Source: Hennigella sp045641165 | GTDB lineage: Bacteria; Bacillota_I; Bacilli_A; Mycoplasmatales; Mycoplasmoidaceae | Length of the DNA stretch: 60,395 bases | Assembly (NCBI GenBank): GCA_045641165.1 | Contig: JAZUGL010000005.1 | Coordinates: 1 to 60,395 of the forward strand | Direction of reading: 5' to 3' | In this document: in pieces, positions 20,805 to 31,183 of the stretch | How positions within the stretch are numbered: position 1 is the first letter of the stretch | Layout of the letters: every line of letters begins with the position of its first letter | Made by a program: the position numbers and the translations under genes | The notes under the pieces: generated by a model | Seen by the model: the letters and a program-made list of their open reading frames with translations, nothing else | Told to the model about the DNA's origin: nothing | The model's database searches: none

Positions 20805-21387
20805 TTTTAATAGATATAACTTTTATTGCCATAGAAACAACATCAGAAGTTTCCATTGTGTTTTCAATAGCATTAGTTTCACAAAGTTTATTAATTGCGA
20901 AATTAATATCATCTTGGCTATAGCCAAGTGTTTTTAAAACATTAATAACATCTGCAATGTTTTCATAGTTCTCCGCTTTGTTCTTAACATAGAAGTCAGA
21001 AAGATATTCTACAAGTAGATAAGCAAACTTTTTACTAATACCAGGTAATGCTTCTAAAGCGTTTATATCTTTGTTAGATATAAGTTGTTTTAAAAGGGTT
21101 ACATCATTTTTCAAAAATGTTATTGCAGATTTAGGACCTATTCCTGAAATTGATATACAACTAAGAAAGAAATCTTTTTCTTCTCATTGTTTAAAACCAT
21201 AATAGTCTTCTTGCATGGTATTTTTGTTTGATAAATATAAATATTTATACAAGTAGACCTTTTGAACTTTTCCTTGTTCAAAAGAATCTGGTTTTCCTAC
21301 ATTAATAACATAGGCTACATAATTGTTTTCTACGGTAATTGATTTTTTATTAAGGGAAATTACCTTCCCTACCATATATGAATACAT
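20779..21387 (-). CDS. ruvA: Holliday junction binding protein RuvA
   Basis: This 202-aa protein comprises an N-terminal OB fold (MYSYMVGKV, then YLYLSNKN...QEDYYGF), helix-hairpin-helix motifs (ISGIGPKSA and LPGISKKFA) and a small C-terminal domain (TLGYSQDDI) that contacts RuvB. The start at 21387 has an AGGAG 14 bp upstream, within the leader that is partly duplicated at 21.8 kb. One in-frame TGA (Trp) lies after residue 67. Confidence 0.93.
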
Positions 21388-21406
21388 GTCTTATACTCTC
21401 CTATCA

Positions 21407-21435
21407 AGTACTAGACATTAAAATTTATTTTTGGC
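21407..21435 (-). repeat. 29-bp direct repeat, copy A
   Basis: The sequence matches 21797-21825 at 26 of 29 positions, and all three differences are A/T exchanges. It lies between the stop of the 89-aa ORF and ruvA, just ahead of the ruvA ribosome-binding site. Confidence 0.75.
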
Positions 21436-21448
21436 AAGAAAACTTTTC

Positions 21449-21473
21449 TAAATATATACAAAGTATATATTTA
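21449..21473. terminator. AT-rich hairpin after the 89-aa ORF
   Basis: Perfect 11-bp arms surround a 3-nt loop of AAA. It lies 18 bp beyond the ORF stop on the minus strand. It has no strong U-run, so the terminator role is tentative. Confidence 0.45.
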
Positions 21474-21490
21474 CTATTTGGTTTTTAGTT

Positions 21491-21760
21491 TTACTCAACT
21501 AGGTTATTCTTAGCTACAAGATTATCAATTCTTTTTTCAAGCACGTTAAATCCTGCATCAACTTTTTGTTCTAACATCTCAATTCTTTTATCGATTTTAT
21601 CAAGCCTGGCTATAACATCAGCTAAAGTTACTTTAGATGGTTTTGTGCCATCTAATCTTTTTGTTAGTTTGAATTGATATTGGTTGCCTACAAACATAAC
21701 ATGAACTTCAAATTCTTTGTTAAGTTCATTATATGTGTTAAAAATATAATCATTTTTCAT
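21491..21760 (-). CDS. Small coiled-coil protein between direct repeats
   Basis: This 89-aa protein has an N-terminal part (YIFNTYNELNKEFEVHV) followed from about residue 48 by a heptad-like coiled coil (VIARLDKIDKRIEMLEQKV). The coil resembles the DUF16-type mycoplasma proteins in style, but homology is not established. It contains no Trp and no TGA. The gene sits between mtaB and ruvA, a junction otherwise likely to be continuous, and is bracketed by 29-bp direct repeats. This suggests insertion or a local duplication. Confidence 0.6.
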   Translation of the reverse strand: MKNDYIFNTYNELNKEFEVHVMFVGNQYQFKLTKRLDGTKPSKVTLADVIARLDKIDKRIEMLEQKVDAGFNVLEKRIDNLVAKNNLVE

Positions 21761-21769
21761 TAAAATTAT

Positions 21770-21787
21770 CTACCCCATAAGGGGTAG
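21770..21787. terminator. GC-rich hairpin upstream of the 89-aa ORF
   Basis: A perfect 7-bp stem CTACCCC/GGGGTAG with a 4-nt loop stands out in AT-rich surroundings. On the minus strand it follows mtaB and copy B of the repeat and lies about 10 bp before the 89-aa ORF start, so it could terminate mtaB or hide that ORF's ribosome-binding site. Confidence 0.5.
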
Positions 21788-21796
21788 CCTCCATAT

Positions 21797-21825
21797 AGTA
21801 CTAGTCATAAAAATTTAATTTTGGC
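21797..21825 (-). repeat. 29-bp direct repeat, copy B
   Basis: Partner of 21407-21435 (26/29 identical), 390 bp away in the same orientation. It begins 8 bp past the mtaB stop codon. On the minus strand GGAGG follows it, echoing the ruvA ribosome-binding site behind copy A. Confidence 0.75.
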
Positions 21826-21833
21826 TAAAAAAA

Positions 21834-23135
21834 TTAAACTAATTGGCCTTTAAGATAGAAACCAAATTTATCTTTTAAAATTTTGTTTGGAACAACTTTT
21901 GCTAATTTATGTTGTAAATTGTTTTTAGAACTAAAAACAACTTTAACAAATTCTGAACTATAACCATGCATCAATGGTGTTTTTGATCTTTCAACTATAA
22001 CTTCTAGCGGTTTATTTAATATAGATTTAAGATATTGTTTTTGATATTTATCTTTAATTACTAAAACTTTGTTGTATCTACTTCTTGCAACAATTGGATT
22101 AATATCCTTTGGATATTTTTTATCTGCTAATGTTCCTTTTCTTCTTGAATAAATAAAGATATTCATGTTAGAAAATTTAAGCTTGTTTAGATTTGACAAA
22201 CTATTTTTAAATTGTTTTTCTGTTTCATTACCAAAAGCCACAATATAGTCAGTGGTAATAGAAGCATGAGACATCTTGCTTCTTATATATTTAACTAAAG
22301 AAATAAAATCTTTGATTTTATATTTTCTATTCATTGCTTTTAATGTTTCATCATTAGCTGCTTGCAAGCATAAATGAATTTGATTTGCTCATCTTTTTCT
22401 ATTACTTGCTAATAAATCAATTAACTTGTGATTAATTTGAAAAGGTTCAAGCGAAGAAATTCTAATTCTAAAGTTTCCAGGTAATTTATTTAAATCAACT
22501 AATAAATCATAAAAAGAATAATTACCATCTTTGTATCCAGCAGTATTAACGCCAGTTAATACTATTTCCTTAAATCCTAATTTAACATAATGTTTAACTT
22601 GTTTAATTACTTCATTATGTTTCATTGCTCTTTGTCTACCACGACAATAAGGAATTAAACAATAACTGCAAAAGAAGTTGCATCCATCTTGTATTTTTAA
22701 AAATGCTCTAGTATTATCTAAATGTTTAAATGTACCAAAATCTTCAAATTCATCTAACTTGTTAGATGGAATGATTGTGTTAATTTGTTTTTTAGTTTTA
22801 ATAAATTGTTTTAAAAGATTGATAATGTTGTTTTTGTCTTTACAGCCAACAACAATATCAGCTAGTCCATTATCAAATCATTTCTTATTAACTTGAACAA
22901 AACAACCCATAACAATAACTATGGGTTTTTTCTTAGCATGTCTTGCTTTAGAAATCATATTTCTACTTTTAGCGTCTGCTTTATTAGTAACAGAGCAAGT
23001 ATTAACTAAAACAATGTCTGCTTTGTTAATATCATCAACATGTTTAAATCCATTTTTAACAAATTGATAGGTAATAGCATTGGTTTCAAACAAATTAACT
23101 TTGCAACCAAGATTAATCGTAAAAAATGTTTTCAT
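21834..23135 (-). CDS. mtaB: tRNA t6A37 methylthiotransferase MtaB
   Basis: This 433-aa radical-SAM methylthiotransferase adds methylthio to t6A37. The N-terminal MTTase domain shows NLGCKVN, NTCSVT and MGCFVQ, and the radical-SAM cluster is CNFFCSYCLIP. A TRAM-like tail ends the chain. MtaB rather than MiaB is favoured by NLGCKVN and NTCSVTNKAD. Three or more in-frame TGA codons are Trp. IVAFGNET stands in place of the usual GFPGET. MiaB is encoded separately at 41.8 kb. Confidence 0.9.
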
Positions 23136-23137
23136 TT

Positions 23138-23689
23138 TTACATTTGGTCTATAAGACCACTAGAAGCTTTGCTATCCTTTTTAGGTTTGTCTTCAGGAAT
23201 AGCTTTGCCTCTTTTTCTTCTATAGATATCTAAATCAATTTTAAATCTAGCGTATCTTTGCAAACCAATAGATATCAAAGTTAAAACTGCAGTTAATGTA
23301 AAGAAAAGAATAAGAGGTCAACATTCATTAATTTCTAAAGAAACTGGTGGTTGTAAGTTTCTTAAATAACCAAAGAAGAAAGAAGCATTAAAGATGATTG
23401 CTAAAATAAAGACAATGCCTGAAGCAACATATATTCATAATCACTTTCTTTGAAAGTGCATTATCTTTGGTGCAATGTCTTTCATTTCAAAATATAAGAA
23501 GACAACACACAAAGCTAAAGCAAGTAAATTACAAATTAATGTTGGTAGGTAAATTGAATTGACACTATCTTGCTTTGCAAACAAGATTCATGTGATTGCT
23601 GTTCCCAAAACAATTAAAAAGTTAGCAAACATGAAAATAAATCATGTTGGTTTTTTATCTAAATCTGTTCTTTCTCTAGTCATTGACAT
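23138..23689 (-). CDS. Hypothetical four-helix membrane protein
   Basis: This 183-aa protein reads continuously once TGA is Trp. It has four hydrophobic segments (FIFMFANFLIVLGTAI-type, ICNLLALALCVVFL, WIYVASGIVFILAI, PLILFFTLTAVLTLI) and a basic C-terminal tail of about 40 residues. It ends 2 bp before mtaB, so it is probably cotranscribed. It diverges from eno across a 97-bp AT-rich region that must hold both promoters. Family not recognised. Confidence 0.75.
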
Positions 23690-23786
23690 ATTAGATATAT
23701 TATAAACAATCAGTAAATAATATAGATTTTTGAAACAAAAAGTAATTTTTATATATAAATATATAAAGATATTTTATTTTGAAAAA

Positions 23787-25175
23787 ATGTTACCAATATT
23801 TGTTAACAAAAAAATCAAAAGTATTCGTGCTTGAGAAGTATTAGATTCAAGGGGTTTTCCTACTGTTGCTTGTGAAGTAATTTTAGGTTGTGGCGCTAAA
23901 GGTGTTGCTATGGTTCCTTCTGGTGCTTCTACTGGAATTAAAGAAGCTCTAGAGCTAAGAGATGGAGATAAAAAAAGATTTAACGGTAAGGGTGTTTTAA
24001 AAGCCATTAACAATGTTAACCGTGTTATTGCTCCTAACTTAAACGGTAAAGATGCATCTAGACAAGAAGAAATAGATAACTTTATGATTACTTTAGATGG
24101 TACACCAACAAAATCTAATTTAGGTGCTAATGCAATTTTATCTGTTTCTTTAGCTTGTGCTAAAGCATGTGCTAAAGCAAACAAGATGCAACTATTTGAA
24201 TACATTAGATCATTAGTTCCTTCTTGTAGTACACACAACGAATACATTATGCCTGTGCCAATGTTAAATGTAATTAATGGTGGTGCACATGCAGATAACA
24301 CTATTGATTTCCAAGAATTTATGATTATGCCTGTTAAGGCAGCTAATACTGCTGAAGCAATAAGAATGTCTTCAGAAATTTTCCATGCATTAGGAAAAAT
24401 CTTAAAAGAAAAAGGTTACAACACATCTAAGGGTGATGAAGGTGGTTATGCTCCTGCTTTAGAAAATGCTGAAGAGGCATTAGATTATTTGGTTGAAGCA
24501 ATAAAAGCTGCAGGTTATAAACCTGGAATTAACCAAGATTGCGCTATTGCTTTAGATTGCGCTGCTAGTGAACTATATGATGAACAAACTAAGCTTTATA
24601 CATTTAAAAAAGCTTTAGATGCAAAGATCTTAAATCAAGAACAAGCACAAATGACAACTGATCAATTAATCAATTATCTAATTGATTTAACTAAGAAATA
24701 TCCAATTATTTCTATTGAAGATGGTTTAGCTGAAACTGATTGAGAAGGTTTTGCTAAACTAACATCAATGATTGGCAATAAAGTTCAAATAGTTGGTGAT
24801 GATTTATATTGTACTAATCCAAAATTAGCACAAGAAGGCGTAGAAAAGAAAGCAACTAATGCTGTTTTAATTAAATTAAACCAAATCGGTACTTTAACTG
24901 AAACAATTAAAACAATTATGTTATGTCATACAAATAATTGAGTTCCAGTTATTTCTCACCGTTCAGGAGAAACAGAAGATACTACTATTGCTGATTTAGC
25001 TGTTGCTTTAAATTGTGGTCAAATTAAAACTGGTAGTATGTCTAGATCAGAAAGAATCTGTAAATACAACAGATTAATTGAAATAGATAATTACTTATCT
25101 ATTAAATCTAGTTATCCTGGTTTAAAAGCTTTTAAAAATTTAGTTCCTGTGGCAAACAATAATGTGCAAAAATAA
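23787..25175 (+). CDS. eno: Enolase
   Basis: This 462-aa glycolytic enzyme interconverts 2-phosphoglycerate and phosphoenolpyruvate. Near the N-terminus are DSRGFPT and PSGASTG, then GDEGGYAP, the metal and catalytic region SIEDGLAETDW, VGDDLY and VISHRSGETED. The start at 23787 gives a complete N-terminus (MLPIFVNKKIKSIRA), and Trp16 is a TGA. It is followed by pyk after 2 bp, linking consecutive steps of glycolysis in one transcript. Confidence 0.96.
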
Positions 25176-25177
25176 AA

Positions 25178-26524
25178 ATGAAAATAGATTACAAAAATAT
25201 TAATAAAACTAAAATTGTTTGCACAATTGGACCAAGCTGCGCTAATTACCAATCTTTAAAGGAAATGGCAAATGCTGGAATGAATGTTGCAAGAATCAAC
25301 ATGAGCCATGGTGATTTTGGTTTTTATAAAAAAATAGCTGACACAATTAAGAAAATCAATAATGAATCTAATGGTGATTTAAATGTTGCTATCATGACCG
25401 ATACAAAAGGCCCTGAAATAAGAGTAGGAAAATTAAACAAACCTTTAAATGTAAAACAAGGCAGTTTAATTACTATCAAAACTAAAAGTTTTGTTACTCC
25501 AGTTAGAACTAATACTTTTTATGTTTATGATTCAACTAAAAAATATAACATGGCTAAAGATCTTAAAATAGGAAATTTAGTTTTAGTTGATGATGGCAAA
25601 TTACAATTAAATGTTTTAAAAGTTGATATTAAAAATGGTGTTGTTGAAACAAGGGCTTTAAATTCTCATACTATTGTTCCAAACAAAAGAATAAACTTGC
25701 CTAATAGTCATTACACTTTGCCTTTTTTATCAAACCAAGACAAAATTAGTTTGATTAATTCAATAAAACTTGATGCAGATTACATTGCTTTAAGTTTTGT
25801 TAACTCTGTTAAAGACATAAAAGATGTAAGAAAGATTTTAGGAAATGCAGGAAAGAAAATTCAATTAATAGCAAAGATTGAAACACAACAAGCCCTAGAT
25901 AATATTGAAGCAATTATTAATGAAGCAGATGGAATTATGGTTGCAAGAGGAGATCTGGCTCTTGAAACTCCTTTTTATAACATTCCTTATCATGAAACAA
26001 ACATTATTAAATTATGTAAGAAAGCAAATAAACCTGTAATTATTGCAACACAAATGTTAGATTCTTTAGAATCTAGTTTGCAACCAACAAGAGCTGAAGT
26101 TACTGATGTTTATTATGCTTGCATTAATGGTGCAGATGCAACAATGTTATCAGGAGAAACTGCTAGTGGGCAATATCCAATTCAAACAGTAAAGACAATG
26201 GCTTTAATTAATAAAGCATCTGAAAAACACTTTAATAGTAAGGATCATTTCAGAACTTATTTCTTAAATGCTAAAGTTTCACCAAACATCAAAAAACAAA
26301 TTAGTGATATTTATGTGCAATTAGCTGATAAAAAACATCCTGCTTTTGTCATCAACACTAATGATGAACAACTAATTAAAGCTATTTCATTAGCTAGATT
26401 TAATGCTTTAGCTATTGTTATTACTTCTAATCCTAAACTTTTAACTAAATATTCATGTAACTACGGAATAAAAGTTTTCTTTGATCCAAGTGCAAGCAAA
26501 AATAACAAAGTTATGTATTTATAA
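25178..26524 (+). CDS. pyk: Pyruvate kinase
   Basis: This 448-aa enzyme makes pyruvate and ATP from phosphoenolpyruvate and ADP. Signature segments are CTIGPSC, ARINMSHGD, TDTKGPEIR, the active-site IAKIETQQ and MVARGDLALE, TQMLDS and MLSGETASG. No extra PEP-utilising domain is present at the C-terminus. It is slightly shorter than most (about 470-480 aa). It follows eno by two bases, so the pair is coexpressed. Confidence 0.95.
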   Translation: MKIDYKNINKTKIVCTIGPSCANYQSLKEMANAGMNVARINMSHGDFGFYKKIADTIKKINNESNGDLNVAIMTDTKGPEIRVGKLNKPLNVKQGSLITIKTKSFVTPVRTNTFYVYDSTKKYNMAKDLKIGNLVLVDDGKLQLNVLKVDIKNGVVETRALNSHTIVPNKRINLPNSHYTLPFLSNQDKISLINSIKLDADYIALSFVNSVKDIKDVRKILGNAGKKIQLIAKIETQQALDNIEAIINEADGIMVARGDLALETPFYNIPYHETNIIKLCKKANKPVIIATQMLDSLESSLQPTRAEVTDVYYACINGADATMLSGETASGQYPIQTVKTMALINKASEKHFNSKDHFRTYFLNAKVSPNIKKQISDIYVQLADKKHPAFVINTNDEQLIKAISLARFNALAIVITSNPKLLTKYSCNYGIKVFFDPSASKNNKVMYL

Positions 26525-26555
26525 ACTATAATAAATACATATTTTGGAGATTATT

Positions 26556-27125
26556 ATGGCAGAAATAGTTCATGCAAAAGATCTAAGACCAGGAAATACC
26601 TTTTTAAATAATGGTAATTTATATGAAGTATTAGAAAACTACTTTAACAAAACCGCTATGCGTGAAGGTATTGTTAAATGTAAAGTTAGAAATTTAAGAA
26701 CAGGTTCTATTACTATTGATGTTTTAACTGGTGGCAAATTTGAAAAAGTTATAGTAGAAAACTGCAAGATGAGTTTTTCATATGTTGATGGTAATAACTA
26801 TATCTTTATGGATAATGTTACATTTGAAACAGTTGAAATCCCTGCACAACAAATAGGTGATATGAAAAACTTCTTAGTTGAAGGCATTGAAGTTAGTATT
26901 TTAAAATATGGTGAAGAAATCTTAGGTATAAGATTACCTGATACTATTGTTTGTGAATTAGCTGATTGCGAAGATGCAGTTCAGGGTAATACTGTTAAAG
27001 CAATTATGAAAAAAGCTCATTTAACAACTGGTTATGAAATAGCTGTTCCACAATTTGTTAAAGCAACTGATAGAATTATTGTAAGAACATCAGACGGAAC
27101 ATATATTGGTAGGGAAACAAAATAA
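26556..27125 (+). CDS. efp: Translation elongation factor P
   Basis: This 189-aa, three-domain, tRNA-shaped factor relieves stalling at polyproline. The N-terminal KOW-like domain (LRPGNTF, VRNLRTGS) and the C-terminal signature near TGYEIAVP are visible. The ATG at 26556 is chosen because TTGGAGA precedes it. A TTG at 26544 is unlikely. The tip loop reads NKTAMREG, so the residue aligned with the modified Lys of other EF-Ps (PGKG) is Met35. Confidence 0.93.
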   Translation: MAEIVHAKDLRPGNTFLNNGNLYEVLENYFNKTAMREGIVKCKVRNLRTGSITIDVLTGGKFEKVIVENCKMSFSYVDGNNYIFMDNVTFETVEIPAQQIGDMKNFLVEGIEVSILKYGEEILGIRLPDTIVCELADCEDAVQGNTVKAIMKKAHLTTGYEIAVPQFVKATDRIIVRTSDGTYIGRETK

Positions 27126-27430
27126 TGAAAGTTGCACAAGCTGATAAAGATTATTGTTTAGTTAATGGTTTAGGAACCATTACTTTTTCAGCTGGTTTAA
27201 TTAAACAAACTATTAAACAAGCTTTGGTTGAATATCCAAACTACACATATTTAAGTCATAGTTTAAGTTTAATTGACAATGACTATCTAGAAGTTTCCCT
27301 AGATATTAAAACACCAAGCAAATTTGATTTGTCTGTCATTCAACGTTTGCAAAACGATTTGTTGATAGTGTTGAAACAATCTCTATCACTAACTTGTGTT
27401 TTAGCAATAAATATTAACTATGGCAAATAA
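27125..27430 (+). CDS. Asp23/Gls24-like envelope stress protein
   Basis: This 101-aa Asp23-type (DUF322) protein has GLGTITFSAGLIKQ near the start and a YLEVSLDI strand, followed by helices. These proteins are often found between efp and nusB in Firmicutes. It overlaps efp as TAATG and nusB by 11 bp, so the three are translated together. The molecular role is unclear in mollicutes. Confidence 0.75.
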   Translation: MKVAQADKDYCLVNGLGTITFSAGLIKQTIKQALVEYPNYTYLSHSLSLIDNDYLEVSLDIKTPSKFDLSVIQRLQNDLLIVLKQSLSLTCVLAININYGK

Positions 27431-27815
27431 AGCACAATGACAAAAAAGAGTAGATGTTACACAATATGTGTATATCTGCTTAATGTCAGATTTTGATGCT
27501 GACAAAATTAAGATTGATATGTTGAATTATGAGTTCAATGCAAATCAGCTTAAACTTCTTGAATATTTTGCTGATAACAAAAATGAAATTATTGGGTTGT
27601 TCTCAAAACATCTAAAAGAAACATGAACATGAGATAGGATTGCTCCTTTAACACAAGCAATTATGATTGTGGCTTATTGCGAAGTTAAATCTTTAAATAG
27701 ACAAGTTCCTATCGCTATTGATCAAGCATTAATTACTGCAGACAAGTATGGTCAACTTGATAACAAAAAATTTATTAATGCAGTGCTAGATAAAATACTA
27801 AAACCTGCGAATTAA
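27420..27815 (+). CDS. nusB: Transcription antitermination protein NusB
   Basis: This 131-aa all-helical RNA-binding protein forms a complex with NusE in antitermination. It is recognised by the order efp-asp23-nusB and by the segments KRVDVTQYVYICL, WDRIAPLTQAIMIVAYCE, VPIAIDQALITADKYG and FINAVLDKI, which follow NusB. Three TGA codons are Trp. A terminator follows at once. Confidence 0.85.
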
Positions 27816-27833
27816 AAAACTTTGTTTTTTAAT
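27811..27833 (+). terminator. Terminator after nusB
   Basis: A 10-bp arm pair (27811-27820 and 27824-27833) with a 3-nt loop overlaps the nusB stop. The A-run on the left arm and T-run on the right give the form of an intrinsic terminator. Confidence 0.7.
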
Positions 27834-27849
27834 AATATAATAATATTTG

Positions 27850-29118
27850 ATGAGAAAAAGTGTTCTAAAGACATTAACTGTTGTTTTCTCAACAACTGCC
27901 CCGGTTCTAGCAATTCCGTCTTTTATTACTTGTTGTACTAAAAAAGTTCCTACCGATGTTGTTATTGTAACATTTAACGCAGGTAAGGGAAGTTTTGGCA
28001 CGGAACATATTTTAAATGTTGAGGTTAAAAAGGGTACAAAATTAGGTGATGTTCATATCACTTTGCCATCTCACCCTGAACCAGGACATACATTCAGAGA
28101 TTGAGTATATAATGGCATTGAACTTCAAGGTGACTTTGTTTTAGACAACAATATAACAATTTTTGCTGAATATAACCACCCAAATGTAGATCATTATGTC
28201 TTTGACAACAATAAAATTTATGGTTGATGTAAGGACTGTGAAGAAAAATTTAAATTGTCTGATGCACAAATGGCTGTGGTTGCAAATAAGATGTTTATTA
28301 AAACCCCAACATCTGATAACTATGAGTTGACAGACAAATCTCTAAAAGAAGTAATTCATGATGCTTTTGACAGATCGGTTGAAATATATTTCACAAGCGG
28401 AAATTATGATGTTGCTGAAACCTGAAGTAATGATGTTCATAATGTTAATGTGACAATCCATGGTGTTGTTAGTTATTCTAACGGCGAACAGCTTTCTTCT
28501 TTTAGATGCGTTGATTCTGAGTCTGAAGGACACCAAAACCAATTTGTTTACAATTGACATGGAATGATTTTAAATGTTGACCATGTTAAATTGCTAGGTT
28601 TAATGCAAAATGTTCCTGGTGGTCAAGGAAACTGACAAGATTATGGTATACAACCAACCGCATTTACTGCTACAAACTGCGATGTTATAGGTTGTCATAC
28701 AACTCATGCATTAGACAAGGCTAAGTTTGAAAATTGTACTTTTGATTCAACAGGATTTAAAAATAGAGATGGATCAAGAATTGCAGAATATTGTATATAT
28801 ACATGAAATGGAAATACTGACTTAATAAATTGTAAATTTATCACTGAAGGTAAGGCTGTCAAAATTTATACCGATTATACCCCCGAATCTTTAAGACGCA
28901 ACAAGTATTTTAAAATTGATAGTTGTACTTTTACTATAAAAGAGAAAATGGAAGACAAGGCTGCTGTTGAAATTGATAGCCAAAATGTAACTGGTGATTT
29001 TAGATATTACATCACATTAAGAAATTCAACTTATTCTGATTTTGGTGGTGCTGATAAATTATGAAACGATAAGGGTACGAAGTCTATATTCACACCAGAT
29101 CCGCCTAGTTCTTATTAG
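27850..29118 (+). CDS. Secreted lipoprotein-like protein: InlB B-repeat plus beta-helix-like body
   Basis: This 422-aa protein starts with a basic-hydrophobic signal and FITCC (Cys28), a plausible though atypical lipidation site. Residues 35-105 match the InlB B-repeat (Listeria-Bacteroides repeat) pattern: VTFNAGKGSF, then KKGTKLGD, then PGHTFRDW and ITIFAEY. A CxxC pair (GWCKDC) follows. From about residue 200 on come short repeats of the NCDVIGC, FENCTFDS, INCKFITE and IDSCTFTIK kind, as in right-handed parallel beta-helices of surface and phage proteins. It contains many TGA-encoded Trp. It probably sits on the outer surface, and adhesion or glycan binding is a guess. The 3' end overlaps rarA by 14 bp, tail to tail. 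Confidence 0.72.
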
Positions 29119-30355
29119 CTTTTTTAATTTGTTCTAAATAAGCATTTAATCTAAGTTCGCTTGGATTATCTGCTTTTTTATAATACTTTGTTCCTTTTAG
29201 TTGCTTAGGCAAATATTGTTGTTCAACTCAATGATTAGGAAAATTATGAGGATAAACATATCCTTTGTTTCCTAATTTTTCATGAGAAGCATAATTGTTG
29301 TCTTTTAAATGCCTTGGTATTTCATATGATTTACCATTTTGGACATCTTCAAATGCTTCACCGAAAGCCATATATGCACTATTTGATTTAGGAGATAAGC
29401 ACATTTCAACAACTGTATCAGCTAAAACTTGATAACATTCAGGAATGCCTAATCTTTCAACAGCTTGTGCTGCTGTTACAACTCTAGCACATAATGGAGC
29501 ATTGGCTAAGCCAATGTCTTCATATGCACAAGCAATCATTCTTCTTGTTATAGAAACTAAATCACCAGTTAATAATAATCTTGCTAAATAATGTAATGCT
29601 GCATCAGGATCAGAACCTCTTAATGATTTGTGAAAAGCAGATAACATATCATAATATTCATCGCCATAACTGCTTGCTAGACCTGACGGTGACATTAAAA
29701 TCTTTTGTAAAAGTTTGTTATCAATCTTGTCATTTTTGTAAAACTTTAGAATGTTATCAAGAATATTGATGGCAGATCTTACATCACCATTGCAGTGGTA
29801 TGCAATTGTCTTTAGGCAATCGTCTGCAATATTAATATGTAAATCTTTTCTCTTATTTAATTTTTTTAGTCACAAATATAGTTCATTTGGAGTAATTAAA
29901 TCTAATCTAGCAATAGTACATCTACTTCTAATTGCTGGATTAATAGAAAAGAACGGATTTTCAGTAGTGCAAGCAAACATTACTACTGTTCCATCTTCTA
30001 AATATGGAAGAAGAATGTCTTGTTTGTCTTTATTTAATCTATGAATTTCTTCAACAATGATAATATATTTAGTTGTTGATAATTTTGCTGCTTGAATAAT
30101 ATCTACAAGTCTTTCTTTTTTATCTGTTGCAGCATTAAACATAGCATAAGGCAATTTCATGTCATTACATAATGCTGTAGCTAATGTTGTTTTGCCAATT
30201 CCTGGGTATCCATAAAAGATAAAATTAATCGGATCGCAAGTCTTTACCATTCTTGTAAGAATGGAATCTGGTCCAACAAGATGTTTTTGTCCAATTACAT
30301 CTTTAATTGTTTTTGGTCTTAAAGCAAATGCTAATGGTTGTTTTTGACTATTCAT
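29105..30355 (-). CDS. rarA: Replication-associated recombination protein RarA (MgsA)
   Basis: This 416-aa AAA+ protein is related to clamp loaders. The N-terminal RPKTIKDVIGQKHL is diagnostic. Walker A is GYPGIGKTT, Walker B IIIVEEIHR, and sensor 1 TTENPFFS is followed by AIRSRC. The C-terminal tetramerisation domain contains RGSDPDAALHYLARLL. It acts at stalled forks. The stop TAG at 29105 lies inside the end of the beta-helix gene. It begins 1 bp after nfo and belongs to a dnaX-nfo-rarA unit. Confidence 0.93.
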
Positions 30356-30356
30356 A

Positions 30357-31181
30357 TTATTTGCCTCTTAACATTCTAATTTCTTTACGATACATGTTTG
30401 GACATCATGGTGTTTCAAGAATTTTACAAATATGATCTATTTTAGAGTTGTTTGCTCATTCTTGCAAAGTTTTTAAACCAATAGTTCCTTCACCAATGTT
30501 AGCATGACGGTCTTTTCTAACACCTTTTTTATTCAATGAATCATTAATATGAATAACTTTTAAATACTTTAGACCTATTTCATCATCAAATTGTTTTAAA
30601 ACACCATGAATATCATGAACATCATAACCAAAATCATTAATGTGGCATGTATCTAAACAAACACCTACTAATGATTTGTCCTTAACTAAAGAAATTATTT
30701 GTGCTAGTTCTTTGAAATCACCACCAATTTCATTTCCTTTGCCGGCCATTGTTTCTAAACATATAACAATAGAATTGTTATGCATTGCATTAATCGCTTG
30801 AGCAATTAGTTCTATTCCTTCTTGTTTATTTTTATTGCTTCCTGGATGCAAAACTAAATACTTTGCACCTATCTTTTTAACTCTATCGATCTCTTGTTGG
30901 AAGAAACTTAAAGCAAATTTTCTTTTTTTAGCATCTGGATTAGCTAAATTAATGATGTATGGAGCATGAATAATAACATCATCTATATCTATCTTTTCAT
31001 TTTTTAATTCTTGTTTAAATTCAGGAATCATTAATTTATCTATAGGGCTTCTAGCTATAGATTGAGGTGAACCAGTATAAACCATAAAGCAATTAGCTTC
31101 TTGACTAACTGCTTCTTTAATACTCCCAACTAAAAAGTCAGGACCACACATACTAACATGACATCCTAATTTAATACTCAT
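30357..31181 (-). CDS. nfo: Endonuclease IV
   Basis: This 274-aa TIM-barrel AP endonuclease cleaves 5' of abasic sites. Zn-ligand segments are LGCHVSM, IHAPYIINLA, LVLHPGS, LETMAG, VCLDTCHIND, VIHINDS and RHANIGEGTIG, in canonical order. An in-frame TGA after that is Trp, and the chain then ends ...RMLRGK. It lies 2 bp from dnaX and 1 bp from rarA. Confidence 0.95.
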
Positions 31182-31183
31182 AA

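Noticed and set aside
21407..21825. CRISPR-like array from the 29-bp repeats
   Set aside because: There are only two copies separated by 361 bp holding an ORF, and no cas genes.
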